Source of the DNA: Betaproteobacteria bacterium RIFCSPLOWO2_02_FULL_68_150
GTDB taxonomy: Bacteria > Pseudomonadota > Gammaproteobacteria > Burkholderiales > SG8-39
DNA: 27,448 nt
NCBI GenBank assembly: GCA_001771975.1
Contig: MERE01000041.1
Coordinates: 1 to 27,448 of the forward strand
Reading direction: 5' to 3'
Part shown: piece by piece, positions 1 to 10,436 of the stretch
How the letters are laid out: each line of letters starts with the position of its first letter
How positions within the stretch are numbered: position 1 is the stretch's first letter
Made by a program: the position numbers and the translations under genes
Notes under the pieces: generated by a model
Database searches by the model: none
Told to the model about the DNA's origin: nothing
The model's input: only the letters and a program-made list of their open reading frames with translations

Positions 1-37
1 AACTGCGCCGCAACCGGTGGCGCGAGATTGACCGCCA

Positions 38-38
<1 letters not shown>
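1..38 (-). CDS. argJ: ArgJ, N-terminal fragment (cut by window edge)
   Basis: Only the first 12 codons are inside the window, reading MAVNLAPPVAAQ. The ATG shares one base with the secA stop codon (TGATG), so translation is probably coupled to secA. ArgJ is the ornithine acetyltransferase/N-acetylglutamate synthase of arginine biosynthesis; betaproteobacterial ArgJ proteins commonly begin MAVNL and argJ commonly follows secA. The call rests on this short N-terminus and the synteny, not on any catalytic motif. Confidence 0.6.
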
Positions 39-2833
<2,795 letters not shown>

Positions 2834-2905
2834 GGACGCGGGAGCCCGGACCGCCGGCCCCCGTGGAAAAAGCGCAATTTTATCAGCCCACCGCGACTGC
2901 GGCGG

Positions 2906-3853
2906 TCACTTCGCCCGGGCGAGCGGTACCTGCGGGTTGGCGGCGAGCAGGAAGCGCGAGGGATTCTGCGCTACACCGCGGAAGCGGACTTCAAAGTGCA
3001 GGTGCGGGCCCGTTGAGCGACCGCTGTTGCCGGACTCGGCGACGGCCCGGCCGCGCTGGACGACGGCGCCCTCGCGCACCAGTAGTTTCGACAGGTGCGC
3101 GTAGCGCGTCACCAGATCGTTGCCATGATCGATGTCCACCACCTGCCCGTATTGCGGGTGAAAGCCGGCGAACTGCACCACGCCGCCGGCCGCCGCGACC
3201 ACCGGCGTGCCGGGATCGGTCAGAAAATCGACTCCCTCGTGCATCGCGCGCTGCCCGGTAAACGGATCGATCCGCATGCCGAAGCCCGAGGCATTGAAGG
3301 TCGCATTCACCGGCATCATGGTGGGCAGCGCCTTCTTCTTCACCGTCTGCTCGAAGAGCTGCGCCTCCAGCACACCGAGCATGTCGGTGCGCTGTTCCAT
3401 GTCGCGCGAGAGCGCCGCCAGACGGCCGTTGAACTCGGCGAGCGACAGGTCCTGCGGCGCCACCGAAGTCGCCGGCGCGCCGCCCAGGCCCGGGGTCTCG
3501 GACAAGCGAAATTCCTGCGGCCGGATGCCGGTAAGCGCCGAGAGCCGCTCGCCGAGTGCATCCAGGCGCGTGAGCTGCGCCTGCATCTCGCCCAGCTTGA
3601 CCGCCATCGCATTCAGGTTCTGCTGCATGAACGCGCGCGCACTCTCGTTTTCGCCCTTTTGCGCGGCGAATGCGAGCTGCTGAATCACCGGCAGCTTCAG
3701 CTCGGCAGCAAACCGAAGGCTCACCCAGTAGAGCGCGGCAGTGAGGCCGAGCAGCAGACCCAGCGCCAGCGTCACCGATACGGCAACGTGACGCAGCGAC
3801 AGCGTCAGCGTCTTGGCCTTTGCCAAGCGGTGAGAAAACAAGATAACCTGCAC
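2906..3853 (-). CDS. Membrane-anchored M23 family metallopeptidase
   Basis: A 315-residue protein with a short basic N-terminus, one membrane segment (about 22-46), a periplasmic alpha-helical stretch (about 55-170) likely to form a coiled coil, and a C-terminal LytM/M23 domain. The zinc and catalytic residues are present: H205 and D209 in HEGVDF, H253 in RYAHLS, and H284/H286 in GPHLHFEV. It is therefore predicted to be an active peptidoglycan endopeptidase rather than a degenerate EnvC/NlpD-type activator. I chose the GTG at 3853 because a very strong ribosome binding site (AAGGAGGGAGG, 3858-3868) sits 4 bases upstream. A more upstream start at 3889 would place that site inside the coding region. 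The same peptidase is found beside secA in many betaproteobacteria; its exact substrate is unknown. Confidence 0.93.
   Translation of the reverse strand: MQVILFSHRLAKAKTLTLSLRHVAVSVTLALGLLLGLTAALYWVSLRFAAELKLPVIQQLAFAAQKGENESARAFMQQNLNAMAVKLGEMQAQLTRLDALGERLSALTGIRPQEFRLSETPGLGGAPATSVAPQDLSLAEFNGRLAALSRDMEQRTDMLGVLEAQLFEQTVKKKALPTMMPVNATFNASGFGMRIDPFTGQRAMHEGVDFLTDPGTPVVAAAGGVVQFAGFHPQYGQVVDIDHGNDLVTRYAHLSKLLVREGAVVQRGRAVAESGNSGRSTGPHLHFEVRFRGVAQNPSRFLLAANPQVPLARAK
3820..3847 (+). promoter_or_regulatory. Candidate dciA promoter inside the peptidase gene
   Basis: TTGCCA (3820-3825) and GATAAC (3842-3847) are separated by 16 bases and match the sigma-70 consensus at 5 of 6 and 4 of 6 positions. 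Transcription would begin near 3854 and give a leader of roughly 27 bases before the dciA GTG. The element lies entirely in the first codons of the divergent peptidase gene. This is a by-eye match only. Confidence 0.35.
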
Positions 3854-3857
3854 GCTG

Positions 3858-3868
3858 CCTCCCTCCTT
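3858..3868 (-). promoter_or_regulatory. Strong ribosome binding site of the M23 peptidase gene
   Basis: The minus strand reads AAGGAGGGAGG, four bases before the GTG at 3853. This extended match to the anti-Shine-Dalgarno sequence fixes the start. It lies inside the 27-base interval between the two divergent start codons, so it is also in the leader of dciA on the other strand. Confidence 0.85.
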
Positions 3869-3880
3869 CAGGCCCTGCTC

Positions 3881-4381
3881 GTGTCCCAATCACGGATCGA
3901 CCGCTACCTCTCGATCGACCGCGAGCTTCAGCCGCTGGTGGCCAAAGTGCGCGAAATTCGCGCCCTTTCAGGGCATTGCAACGATTTCCTGCCGCCTGCA
4001 CTGGCCCGTTCGGTGCGTGCCTCGAACCTCCGGGATGGCCGGCTGATTCTCTTGGCCGCGAATTCTGCAGCGGCGGCCAAAATCAGGCTGCTGACTCCGT
4101 CCTTGTCAAGCTTCTTGTCGCAGCAGGGGGCGAAGGTTAATTCAGTTTCCGTAAGGGTGCAACCGCGCCCGGTCAACGAATCGCGTCGTGAGACGCCTCC
4201 GCAACGGGTCCTGTCCCCGGCAAGTTTTTCTGCTCTTTCAGGGCTTTACGCACACCTCGCGGATTCGCCGGCGCGACAGGCCCTGAAAACCTTTCTCGAG
4301 CACGAAGGGCGCGGCAGGAAACGGCGCGGAGCGCCCGGGTCGCGTCTGGTGCGTGGCCCCGGAACGTCGTCCCGGACCTAG
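3881..4381 (+). CDS. dciA: DciA, replicative helicase loader (DUF721)
   Basis: A 166-residue protein whose N-terminal 95 residues fit the DUF721/DciA pattern: a short helix with L/R residues, FLPPALARSVRASNLRDGRL (36-55), then an NSAAAAKIRLL segment and a beta-strand end. The rest is polar, basic and probably disordered, ending in a cluster rich in R, K and G. DciA is the widespread ancestral loader of the DnaB replicative helicase. This is the only plus-strand gene in the left part of the window, divergent from the M23 peptidase and convergent with lpxC, an arrangement usual in betaproteobacteria. The GTG at 3881 is chosen because homologues begin with a sequence like RIDRYL close to the N-terminus. 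There is no convincing Shine-Dalgarno, so the start is moderately certain. Confidence 0.85.
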   Translation: MSQSRIDRYLSIDRELQPLVAKVREIRALSGHCNDFLPPALARSVRASNLRDGRLILLAANSAAAAKIRLLTPSLSSFLSQQGAKVNSVSVRVQPRPVNESRRETPPQRVLSPASFSALSGLYAHLADSPARQALKTFLEHEGRGRKRRGAPGSRLVRGPGTSSRT

Positions 4382-4400
4382 AAGGAACGCAGCACCCGCC

Positions 4401-5315
4401 TCAACCGAACTGGCTGACCAGGCGCGCGACCCCGCTCGGCGCCTGCTCGGCGCTGTCGAAGGTAACGATTTCCACGGCGGCCGGGTCGCTGGCAAGCGCC
4501 CGCAGCAGGCGGTTGTTGAGCGCGTGGCCCGACTTGTGCGCGCAGAACGCGGCGAGCAAAGGCTTGCCGAGCAGGTACAGGTCGCCGACGGCGTCGAGCA
4601 GCTTGTGGCGAATGAACTCGTCGGCAAAGCGCAGCCCCTCGGCATTCAGCACGCGGTATTCGTCCAGCACGACGGCATTGTCCAGGCCGCCGCCCAAGGC
4701 CAGCCCGCTCTCGCGCAGCTGCTCGACATCCTGCATGAAACCGTAGGTGCGCGCGCGCGCAACTTCCTTGAGGTAGGACGTCTCGGCAAAGTCCACGGTC
4801 AGCGCGCTGCCCGATTTTTCGATCACCGGATGATCGTAGGCAATGGAAAACGTCAGCTTGAAGCCCTCGTAAGGATCGAGACGCGCCGTCTTGTCGCCAT
4901 CGCGCACCTCGATGCTGCGCAGGACGCGCAGGAAGCGCTTCGGTGCATTCTGCGGCTCGATGCCGGCCTGCTGCAGCAGGAGCGCAAACGGCGCGGCGCT
5001 GCCATCCATGATCGGGACTTCCGGGCCGTCGAGGTCGACGTAGGCGTTGTCCACCCCCAGCCCCGAAAGCGCAGACATCAGGTGTTCGACGGTGTAGACC
5101 TTGACATCGTCCTTCACCAGGCACGAGCACAGCCGCGTTTCGCCGACCAGGTGGGCGCGCGCCGGAATATCGGCGGGCACGGCCAGATCGACGCGCCGGA
5201 ACACGATGCCGGTGTCGGGTTGTGCCGGGCGCAGCGTCATGGCGACCTTGCGGCCGGTATGCAGGCCGATGCCGGTCGCGCGGATCAAGGATTTGAGGCT
5301 TCGCTGCCGCAGCAT
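4401..5315 (-). CDS. lpxC: UDP-3-O-acyl-N-acetylglucosamine deacetylase LpxC
   Basis: LpxC is the zinc-dependent cytoplasmic deacetylase that commits UDP-3-O-acyl-GlcNAc to lipid A synthesis. The protein has 304 residues, the normal length. Zinc ligands and catalytic residues are visible: E77-H78 in TVEHLM, H237 and D241 in RHKLLDAVGDL, and H264 in KSGHALNN. The N-terminus MLRQRSLKSLIRATGIGLHT fits the family, which supports the ATG at 5315. No Shine-Dalgarno precedes that ATG. The C-terminus (ending VARLVSQFG) lacks the LAFKAPSAVLA-type tail that targets E. coli LpxC to FtsH, so the same degradation signal is not evident. The gene follows ftsZ after a 103-base gap and ends 19 bases from the end of the convergent dciA. 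Confidence 0.98.
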   Translation of the reverse strand: MLRQRSLKSLIRATGIGLHTGRKVAMTLRPAQPDTGIVFRRVDLAVPADIPARAHLVGETRLCSCLVKDDVKVYTVEHLMSALSGLGVDNAYVDLDGPEVPIMDGSAAPFALLLQQAGIEPQNAPKRFLRVLRSIEVRDGDKTARLDPYEGFKLTFSIAYDHPVIEKSGSALTVDFAETSYLKEVARARTYGFMQDVEQLRESGLALGGGLDNAVVLDEYRVLNAEGLRFADEFIRHKLLDAVGDLYLLGKPLLAAFCAHKSGHALNNRLLRALASDPAAVEIVTFDSAEQAPSGVARLVSQFG

Positions 5316-5418
5316 GGCGCTAGTTTATCAACACGGCGCGGACCGGCCCCCGGCAAGGTGGGGCTGCCGGCCCGTGTCGTGCGGCGGTACCCGGATCAGG
5401 ACATGGTCCATTGCCCGG
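5316..5418 (-). other. ftsZ-lpxC intergenic gap
   Basis: This is the longest gap within the dcw run. It contains an inverted repeat (CCGGCA 5350-5355, TGCCGG 5365-5370, nine-base loop) with no following U-run on either strand. I see neither a convincing terminator nor a well-placed promoter. Read-through from ftsZ into lpxC is possible. Confidence 0.5.
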
Positions 5419-6591
5419 TCAATCCGCCTGCTTCCTGAGAAAGGCGGGAATGTCGTACTTGTCGACGCCGCTATTGGCGAGTGCCTCGATCTGCGCCGCC
5501 CGGTCGCGGCGCCGGAACACCGCCGGGGTGTCGGAATTGGCGCCGGCGTCGATCGCCACGCCGGCCAGCATCACCGCCTGATTGTCGGTGCCGGTCTTCT
5601 GCGAGACCACGAGCTGCGGTTTGCCCTGGCGCCCCGCCAGCGGCCCGCCGAGCCCGGTCGCGATCACGGTGACGCGCAAGTGGTCTTCGAGCGAGTCGTC
5701 GCTCGCGCCGCCGTAGATGATCGTGGCATCGTCGGCGGCGTAGGCGCGGATCGTGTTCATCACTTCCTTGGTCTCGCGCAGTTTCAGCGAGTCGCTCGAG
5801 GCGGTGATGTTGACCAGCACGCCGCGCGCCCCGGCCAGATTGACGCCTTCCAGCAGCGGGCAGGCAATCGCCTGCTCGGCGGCAACGCGCGCGCGGTCGA
5901 TGCCGCTCGCGACGGCCGATCCCATCATGGCCATGCCCTGCTCCGACATCACGGTGCGCACGTCCTGGAAATCGACGTTGACATCCCCGGGGTGGTGAAT
6001 CACTTCGACAATGCCCGCCACCGCGCCGTTCAGTACGTCGTCGGCCGCGGTGAAGGCCTCCTTCTGCGTGACGTCGTCGCCCAGGACTTCCTCCAGCCTG
6101 TCGTTCAGGATCACGATCAGCGAATCGGTGTGCGGCGCCAGCGCCTCGATGCCGCACTCGGCGATCTTGAGTCGCTTCGAGCCCTCCCAGGTGAACGGCT
6201 TGGTGACCACCGCCACCGTGAGAACGCCGAGCGAGCGCGCGATTTCCGCGATCACCGGTGCGGCTCCGGTGCCGGTGCCGCCGCCCATCCCGGCAGTGAT
6301 GAACACCATGTGCGCGCCGGCGATCGCCTCCTCCAGGCGTTCGCGCTCGGCAAGCGCTACCGCCTTCGCCTCTTCAGGCCGGGCACCAGCCCCCAGACCG
6401 CTGGTGCCGAGCTGGATCTGGTTGCGCGCCTGATTGCGGGCGAGCACCTGCCCGTCGGTGTTGATGGCGATGAACTCGACCTTCTCGACTCCCTTCTCGA
6501 TCATGTGGTTGATGGCATTGCCGCCCGCACCGCCCACCCCGATCACCTTGATCACGGGACCCTGCGCCTGGTCATTCACGATTTCAAACAT
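5419..6591 (-). CDS. ftsZ: Cell division GTPase FtsZ
   Basis: FtsZ is the tubulin-like GTPase that forms the Z-ring. The protein has 390 residues. Visible features are the N-terminal nucleotide-binding GVGGAGGNAI (18-27), the tubulin signature GGGTGTG (103-109), the T7 synergy loop NVDFQD with N205, D207 and D210, and the conserved C-terminal peptide KYDIPAFLRKQ (378-388) that binds FtsA and ZipA-like partners. The linker between the GTPase body and the C-terminal peptide is relatively short. The frame is open well upstream, but the ATG at 6591 is certain because AAGGAGG (6600-6606) lies 8 bases before it and the protein begins in the family-typical way. It is last of the division genes, 44 bases after ftsA. 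Confidence 0.99.
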   Translation of the reverse strand: MFEIVNDQAQGPVIKVIGVGGAGGNAINHMIEKGVEKVEFIAINTDGQVLARNQARNQIQLGTSGLGAGARPEEAKAVALAERERLEEAIAGAHMVFITAGMGGGTGTGAAPVIAEIARSLGVLTVAVVTKPFTWEGSKRLKIAECGIEALAPHTDSLIVILNDRLEEVLGDDVTQKEAFTAADDVLNGAVAGIVEVIHHPGDVNVDFQDVRTVMSEQGMAMMGSAVASGIDRARVAAEQAIACPLLEGVNLAGARGVLVNITASSDSLKLRETKEVMNTIRAYAADDATIIYGGASDDSLEDHLRVTVIATGLGGPLAGRQGKPQLVVSQKTGTDNQAVMLAGVAIDAGANSDTPAVFRRRDRAAQIEALANSGVDKYDIPAFLRKQAD

Positions 6592-6599
6592 GTGCTTGG

Positions 6600-6606
6600 C
6601 CTCCTT
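6600..6606 (-). promoter_or_regulatory. Consensus ribosome binding site of ftsZ
   Basis: The minus strand reads AAGGAGG, eight bases upstream of the ftsZ ATG at 6591. It is the best-placed full-consensus site in the dcw run and fits the need for far more FtsZ than the other products. It also decides the start within a longer open frame. Confidence 0.85.
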
Positions 6607-6635
6607 GCCTGTTGAACGATGATTGCTCCGGTAAG

Positions 6636-7865
6636 TCAGAAATTTCTCTGGAACCACTCCCGCATCCGCGCCAGCACCGCCCGCACTGAACCATCCTGAC
6701 GCGATATCCGGCCCTGCTGCACCTGCGAAACTCCTTCCAGCAGCAGGCCCACCGCGGTGGCGAAGCGCGGATTGCGCACCACGTCGGCGAGCCCACCTGC
6801 GTAGCGCGGTACGCCCATGCGCACCGGCATGTGAAAGATCTCTTCGCCCAGCTCGACCATTCCCTGCATCACGGAGGAGCCGCCGGTGAGCACGATTCCC
6901 GACGACAGCAGCTGCTCGTTGCCCGAGTCGTGCAGCACCTTCTGCACCATCTGGTAGAGCTCCTCGACGCGCGGCTCGATCACTTCGGCGAGCGTCTGGC
7001 GCGACAGCGCGCGCGGCGCGCGCTCGCCGATGCCGGGCACTTCGATCATCTCGTTGGGGTCGGCCAGCTGGCGCAGCGCCACGCCGTGCCGGAGCTTGAG
7101 CGCCTCGGCTTCCGCAGTCGGGGTGCGCAGCGCCATCGCGATGTCGCTCGTGATCTGGCTGCCGGCAATCGGGATCACGGCGGTGTGCCGGATCGCGCCA
7201 TGCGTGAACACGGCCAGGTCGGTGGTGCCGCCGCCGACGTCGACCAGGCACACGCCGAGCTCGCGTTCGTCATCGGACAACACGGCGCGCGCGGACGCGA
7301 GCGGCTGCAGGATCAGGTCGTTCACCTCGAGCCCGCAGCGGCGCACGCACTTGACGATGTTCTGCGCCGCCGAAACTGCACCGGTGACGATGTGCACCTT
7401 GACCTCGAGGCGCACGCCGGACATGCCGATGGGCTCGCGCACGTCCTCCTGGCCGTCGATGATGAATTCCTGGCGCAGCACGTGCAGGATCTGCTGGTCG
7501 GTGGGGATGTTCACCGCCTTGGCGGTCTCGACGGCGCGCTCGACGTCGAGCGCGCTCACTTCGCGGTCCTTGATCGCGACCATGCCGGTCGAGTTGAAGC
7601 TGCGGATGTGGCTGCCGGCGATGCCGGCGTAGGCCGAGCTGATCTTGCAGTCGGCCATCAGCTCGGCCTCTTCCAGCGCGCGCTGAATGCCCGCCACCGT
7701 TTCCTCGATATTGACCACGACGCCCTTCTTCAGGCCCTTCGATTCATGGCTTCCCATGCCCAGCATTTCGAGCGCCCCGTCGGGCTGCAGCTCGGCGACC
7801 AGCGCGGCCACCTTGGTGGTGCCGATGTCCAGCCCGACGATGAGGTTCTTGTTCTCCTTGGCCAT
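6636..7865 (-). CDS. ftsA: Cell division protein FtsA
   Basis: FtsA is the actin-like ATPase that tethers FtsZ to the membrane and recruits later divisome proteins. It has 409 residues, typical length. The phosphate-binding motif GLDIGTTKVAAL lies near the N-terminus (10-21), a second actin-type motif VDVGGGTTDLAVF lies in the middle, and LTGGSSVMQGM is the adenosine motif. The C-terminus MREWFQRNF is the amphipathic membrane-targeting helix. An AAGGG stretch about 12 bases upstream of the ATG at 7865 may act as ribosome binding site. It starts 6 bases after the end of ftsQ and is followed by ftsZ after 44 bases. Confidence 0.98.
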   Translation of the reverse strand: MAKENKNLIVGLDIGTTKVAALVAELQPDGALEMLGMGSHESKGLKKGVVVNIEETVAGIQRALEEAELMADCKISSAYAGIAGSHIRSFNSTGMVAIKDREVSALDVERAVETAKAVNIPTDQQILHVLRQEFIIDGQEDVREPIGMSGVRLEVKVHIVTGAVSAAQNIVKCVRRCGLEVNDLILQPLASARAVLSDDERELGVCLVDVGGGTTDLAVFTHGAIRHTAVIPIAGSQITSDIAMALRTPTAEAEALKLRHGVALRQLADPNEMIEVPGIGERAPRALSRQTLAEVIEPRVEELYQMVQKVLHDSGNEQLLSSGIVLTGGSSVMQGMVELGEEIFHMPVRMGVPRYAGGLADVVRNPRFATAVGLLLEGVSQVQQGRISRQDGSVRAVLARMREWFQRNF

Positions 7866-7871
7866 GTGGTG

Positions 7872-8588
7872 TCAGCCCTTCAGCTCGGGAACGCGCAGCG
7901 CAAATCCGTTCGGATAGCGCAGGTCGACGTATTCATGCTGCCGCGGGATGCGCGCCAGGGTGCGGGGATGGGCGGCGACGAAGCGCGCGAGGCGCTGCTC
8001 CACCCGCTCGCGCGCGGAATCGCGCCCCAGCTCGAGATTCAGCCCGCGCGCCAGACGCAGCTGCCAGGCGAAGCGCGGCGTCAGGATGACGCGCTCCGGC
8101 GCTTCGCCCAGCGGGGCGAGCAGTGCGCTGAACTGGCGGTAGCGGCGCGTCACTTCGGCTTCGGTGCCGGCCGGCCCGGCGAACATCGGCAGCGACGCCA
8201 CGCTGGTAGCGGCGAATCGCTCGCCGTGCGTATTGACGAGCCCGCTCGCGCCCCAGCGTGCGAACGCCTCATGCTCTTCGAGCGTCACCTCGATGCGGTC
8301 GGGCCAGACGCGGCGCACGCTGACCCGGCGCACCCAGGGCAGCTGCTCCAGCGCGACCCGCAGCGCGGCGAGATCGGCGGCAAAGAAATTGCCTGCAACA
8401 CCGCCGTACGCCACCCGCTCGATCTGCTCGCGCCCGGTCTGCTGCAAGCCGCCCAGCACCGTGATCTCGCGCACCGGAAAGAGCGTCGAGCGAAGCAGCA
8501 GCTGCAGCGCCGCAGAAAGGAGCAGCAGCACGGCCAGCGCCAGCAGCGCGCCCGCGGCCGCGTTGAGCAGGCGTGGGTTATCCCACAC
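7872..8588 (-). CDS. ftsQ: Cell division protein FtsQ
   Basis: FtsQ is a bitopic inner-membrane protein that, with FtsL and FtsB, links early and late divisome parts. It has 238 residues: a short cytoplasmic end, a membrane segment (about 8-30), a POTRA domain starting at FPVREITVLGGL (about 36-105) and a beta domain containing WPDRIEVTLEEHEAFARW. The start overlaps the end of ddl by 11 bases, and ftsA begins 6 bases downstream. The identification rests on the topology, the POTRA and WP(D)R...E patterns and the position between ddl and ftsA. Confidence 0.95.
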   Translation of the reverse strand: MWDNPRLLNAAAGALLALAVLLLLSAALQLLLRSTLFPVREITVLGGLQQTGREQIERVAYGGVAGNFFAADLAALRVALEQLPWVRRVSVRRVWPDRIEVTLEEHEAFARWGASGLVNTHGERFAATSVASLPMFAGPAGTEAEVTRRYRQFSALLAPLGEAPERVILTPRFAWQLRLARGLNLELGRDSARERVEQRLARFVAAHPRTLARIPRQHEYVDLRYPNGFALRVPELKG

Positions 8589-9516
8589 GATCGGCCTCCT
8601 GGCCGCCCGTGGCGGCGGACGCGAGGATGCGCAGGCACAGGTCTTCGTACGTCAGCCCCACGGCGCGCGCCGCCATCGGCACCAGCGAGTGGTCGGTCAT
8701 CCCGGGCACCGTGTTGACCTCCAGCAGGTAGGGCGCGCCGTCGCCGCCGAGCATCAGGTCGACGCGCCCCCAGCCACGACACCCCAGCGCTTGAAACGCG
8801 CGCAGGCACAGCTGCTGCACCTCGCGTTCCTCGGCCTCGGGCAGGCCGCAGGGCAAGATGTATCGCGTGTCGTCGGCGACGTATTTCGCCTCGTAGTCGT
8901 AGAACTCGCGTGGCGTCTCGAGGCGAATCAGAGGCAGCGCGTCGCGCTCCAGGATGGCGCAGGTCAACTCGCGTCCCTCGATGAACTTTTCCGCGATCAC
9001 GGCACGGTCATAATTGACCGCCAGCGCGAACGCTTCCTCGAGTTGCGCCGCGGCCCGCACCTTGCTCATGCCGATCGACGAACCCTCGTTGACGGGTTTG
9101 ACCATCAGCGGCAGCCCGAGCCGCGCTGCGACCGCGCCGAAGTCCGCACCGGGCTGCAGCACCTCGCAGGGCGGCGTCGGCAGGCCGCTCGCCTGCCACA
9201 GGAGCTTCGCGCGCAGCTTGTCCATGGCGAGCGCGGAGGCGAGCACGCCGCTGCCGGTGTAGGGCAGGCCGAGGAATTCGAGCGCGCCCTGCACCGTCCC
9301 GTCTTCGCCGAAACGGCCATGCAGCGCGATGAAGACGCGTTCGAAACGCTCCCGCACCAGCAGCTCCAGGCCGCGCTCGGCGGGGTCGAACGGGTGCGCG
9401 TCCACGCCGCGATTCCTCAGCGCGCTGAGTACCATGGCGCCGCTTTTCAGCGACACCGCGCGCTCGGCGGACTTGCCACCGAGCAACACCGCGACCTTGC
9501 CGAACGTTGCACGCAT
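8578..9516 (-). CDS. ddl: D-alanine--D-alanine ligase (DdlB type)
   Basis: Ddl joins two D-alanines with ATP to give the dipeptide that MurF adds. The protein has 312 residues, ATP-grasp fold. Visible are the N-terminal VAVLLGGKSAERAVSLKSG, the HGRFGEDGTVQG loop, the ATP-binding KPVNEGSSIGMSKV and the metal and substrate motif EVNTVPGMTDHSLVP. The MTDHSLVP segment fits D-Ala-D-Ala rather than D-Ala-D-Lac ligases. One oddity is SAERAVSLKSG, where many Ddl have SAEREVSL. The ATG at 9516 shares its first base with the murB stop (TGATG), which selects it from a longer open frame. The 3' end overlaps ftsQ by 11 bases. Confidence 0.97.
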   Translation of the reverse strand: MRATFGKVAVLLGGKSAERAVSLKSGAMVLSALRNRGVDAHPFDPAERGLELLVRERFERVFIALHGRFGEDGTVQGALEFLGLPYTGSGVLASALAMDKLRAKLLWQASGLPTPPCEVLQPGADFGAVAARLGLPLMVKPVNEGSSIGMSKVRAAAQLEEAFALAVNYDRAVIAEKFIEGRELTCAILERDALPLIRLETPREFYDYEAKYVADDTRYILPCGLPEAEEREVQQLCLRAFQALGCRGWGRVDLMLGGDGAPYLLEVNTVPGMTDHSLVPMAARAVGLTYEDLCLRILASAATGGQEADRVG

Positions 9517-10436
9517 CACGCCTCTCCCACGATGTGCACCTCGGAGACCAGTGCCACGCCGGTCTTTTCGAGAACCGTCGCCCGCACCGTTTCGATCAGC
9601 CACTCGATGTCCGAAGCGCGTGCTGCGCCTTTGGGGTTGACGATGAAATTGGCGTGCTGTTCGGAGATGCGCGCGCCACCGCGCGCGAGACCCTTCAGGC
9701 CGCAGGCCTCGATGAGGCGCGCCGCATGATCGCCGGGCGGATTGCGGAACACGCTGCCCGCATTGGGCAGCTGCAGCGGCTGGGCGGCGATGCGCCGCTT
9801 CAGGAACAGCCTGATCCGCTCGCGCGACACGCCGCCATCGCCCGGCGGCAGCCGGAACCAGGCGGCGGCGAACCACTCCTCGTCGCCGCTCGCCAGGGCG
9901 CAATGCCGATAGCCGATCCGGTAGTCCTGCGGCACACGCGTGTGCAGCGATCCGGAGCGGTCGATGGTGAGCACCTTGTCGACGATGCGCCAGGTTTCGC
10001 CGCCGTAGCACCCGGCATTCATCGCCAGCGCGCCGCCCACCGTGCCGGGAATCCCGGCCAGGAACTCGGCCCCGGCCAATCCGTGCGTCGCAGCGAAGCG
10101 TGCGACTTTCGGGCTCGCCACTGCCGCCTCGGCGTAGACGCGCCCGCCGACCAGGTCCGGATGGCTTTTGGGCGAGTGCATCAAGACGGCCGTGCCGCGG
10201 AAACCGCCGCTGCGCACCAGCAGGTTCGATCCGAGCCCCACGAACAGGAGCGCCTCGCCCCGCGGCAGCTGGCGCAGAAACGCCGCGAGATCGGCGAGGT
10301 CGGCCGGCGCGTAACTGCGATCGGCCGTCCCGCCCGCGCGCCAGGTTACGTGCCGCGCCATCGGCTCGTTCATCCTGAGCTCGCCCCGCAGCCCGATGAA
10401 ATGTCCGGCCTCGCGCGCGCTCATCGCCTCAAGCAT
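9516..10436 (-). CDS. murB: UDP-N-acetylenolpyruvoylglucosamine reductase MurB
   Basis: MurB is the FAD-dependent reductase that makes UDP-MurNAc. With the start at 10436 it has 306 residues. The FAD-binding motifs VTWRAGGTAD and GLGSNLLV, the GCYGGE segment, the proton-donating serine in AGSVFRNP and the late glutamate in ISEQHANFIVN are present. The frame is open to an ATG at 10481, but that would overlap murC by 53 bases. The ATG at 10436 overlaps the murC end by 8 bases and has GCGAGG upstream. An ATG at 10424 is a second possibility. The last base of the stop is the first base of ddl. Confidence 0.96.
   Translation of the reverse strand: MLEAMSAREAGHFIGLRGELRMNEPMARHVTWRAGGTADRSYAPADLADLAAFLRQLPRGEALLFVGLGSNLLVRSGGFRGTAVLMHSPKSHPDLVGGRVYAEAAVASPKVARFAATHGLAGAEFLAGIPGTVGGALAMNAGCYGGETWRIVDKVLTIDRSGSLHTRVPQDYRIGYRHCALASGDEEWFAAAWFRLPPGDGGVSRERIRLFLKRRIAAQPLQLPNAGSVFRNPPGDHAARLIEACGLKGLARGGARISEQHANFIVNPKGAARASDIEWLIETVRATVLEKTGVALVSEVHIVGEA

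Noticed and set aside
5322..5327. TAAACT as a -10 element for lpxC
   Set aside because: It ends only six bases before the ATG and has no suitable -35; it would give a nearly leaderless transcript.
5350..5370. Inverted repeat after ftsZ as an intrinsic terminator
   Set aside because: It has no U-run on either strand and a nine-base loop with only six pairs.
6831..8717. Plus-strand open frame of 628 codons opposite ftsA, ftsQ and ddl
   Set aside because: It spans three real genes on the other strand and shows no recognisable domain; same GC-bias cause.
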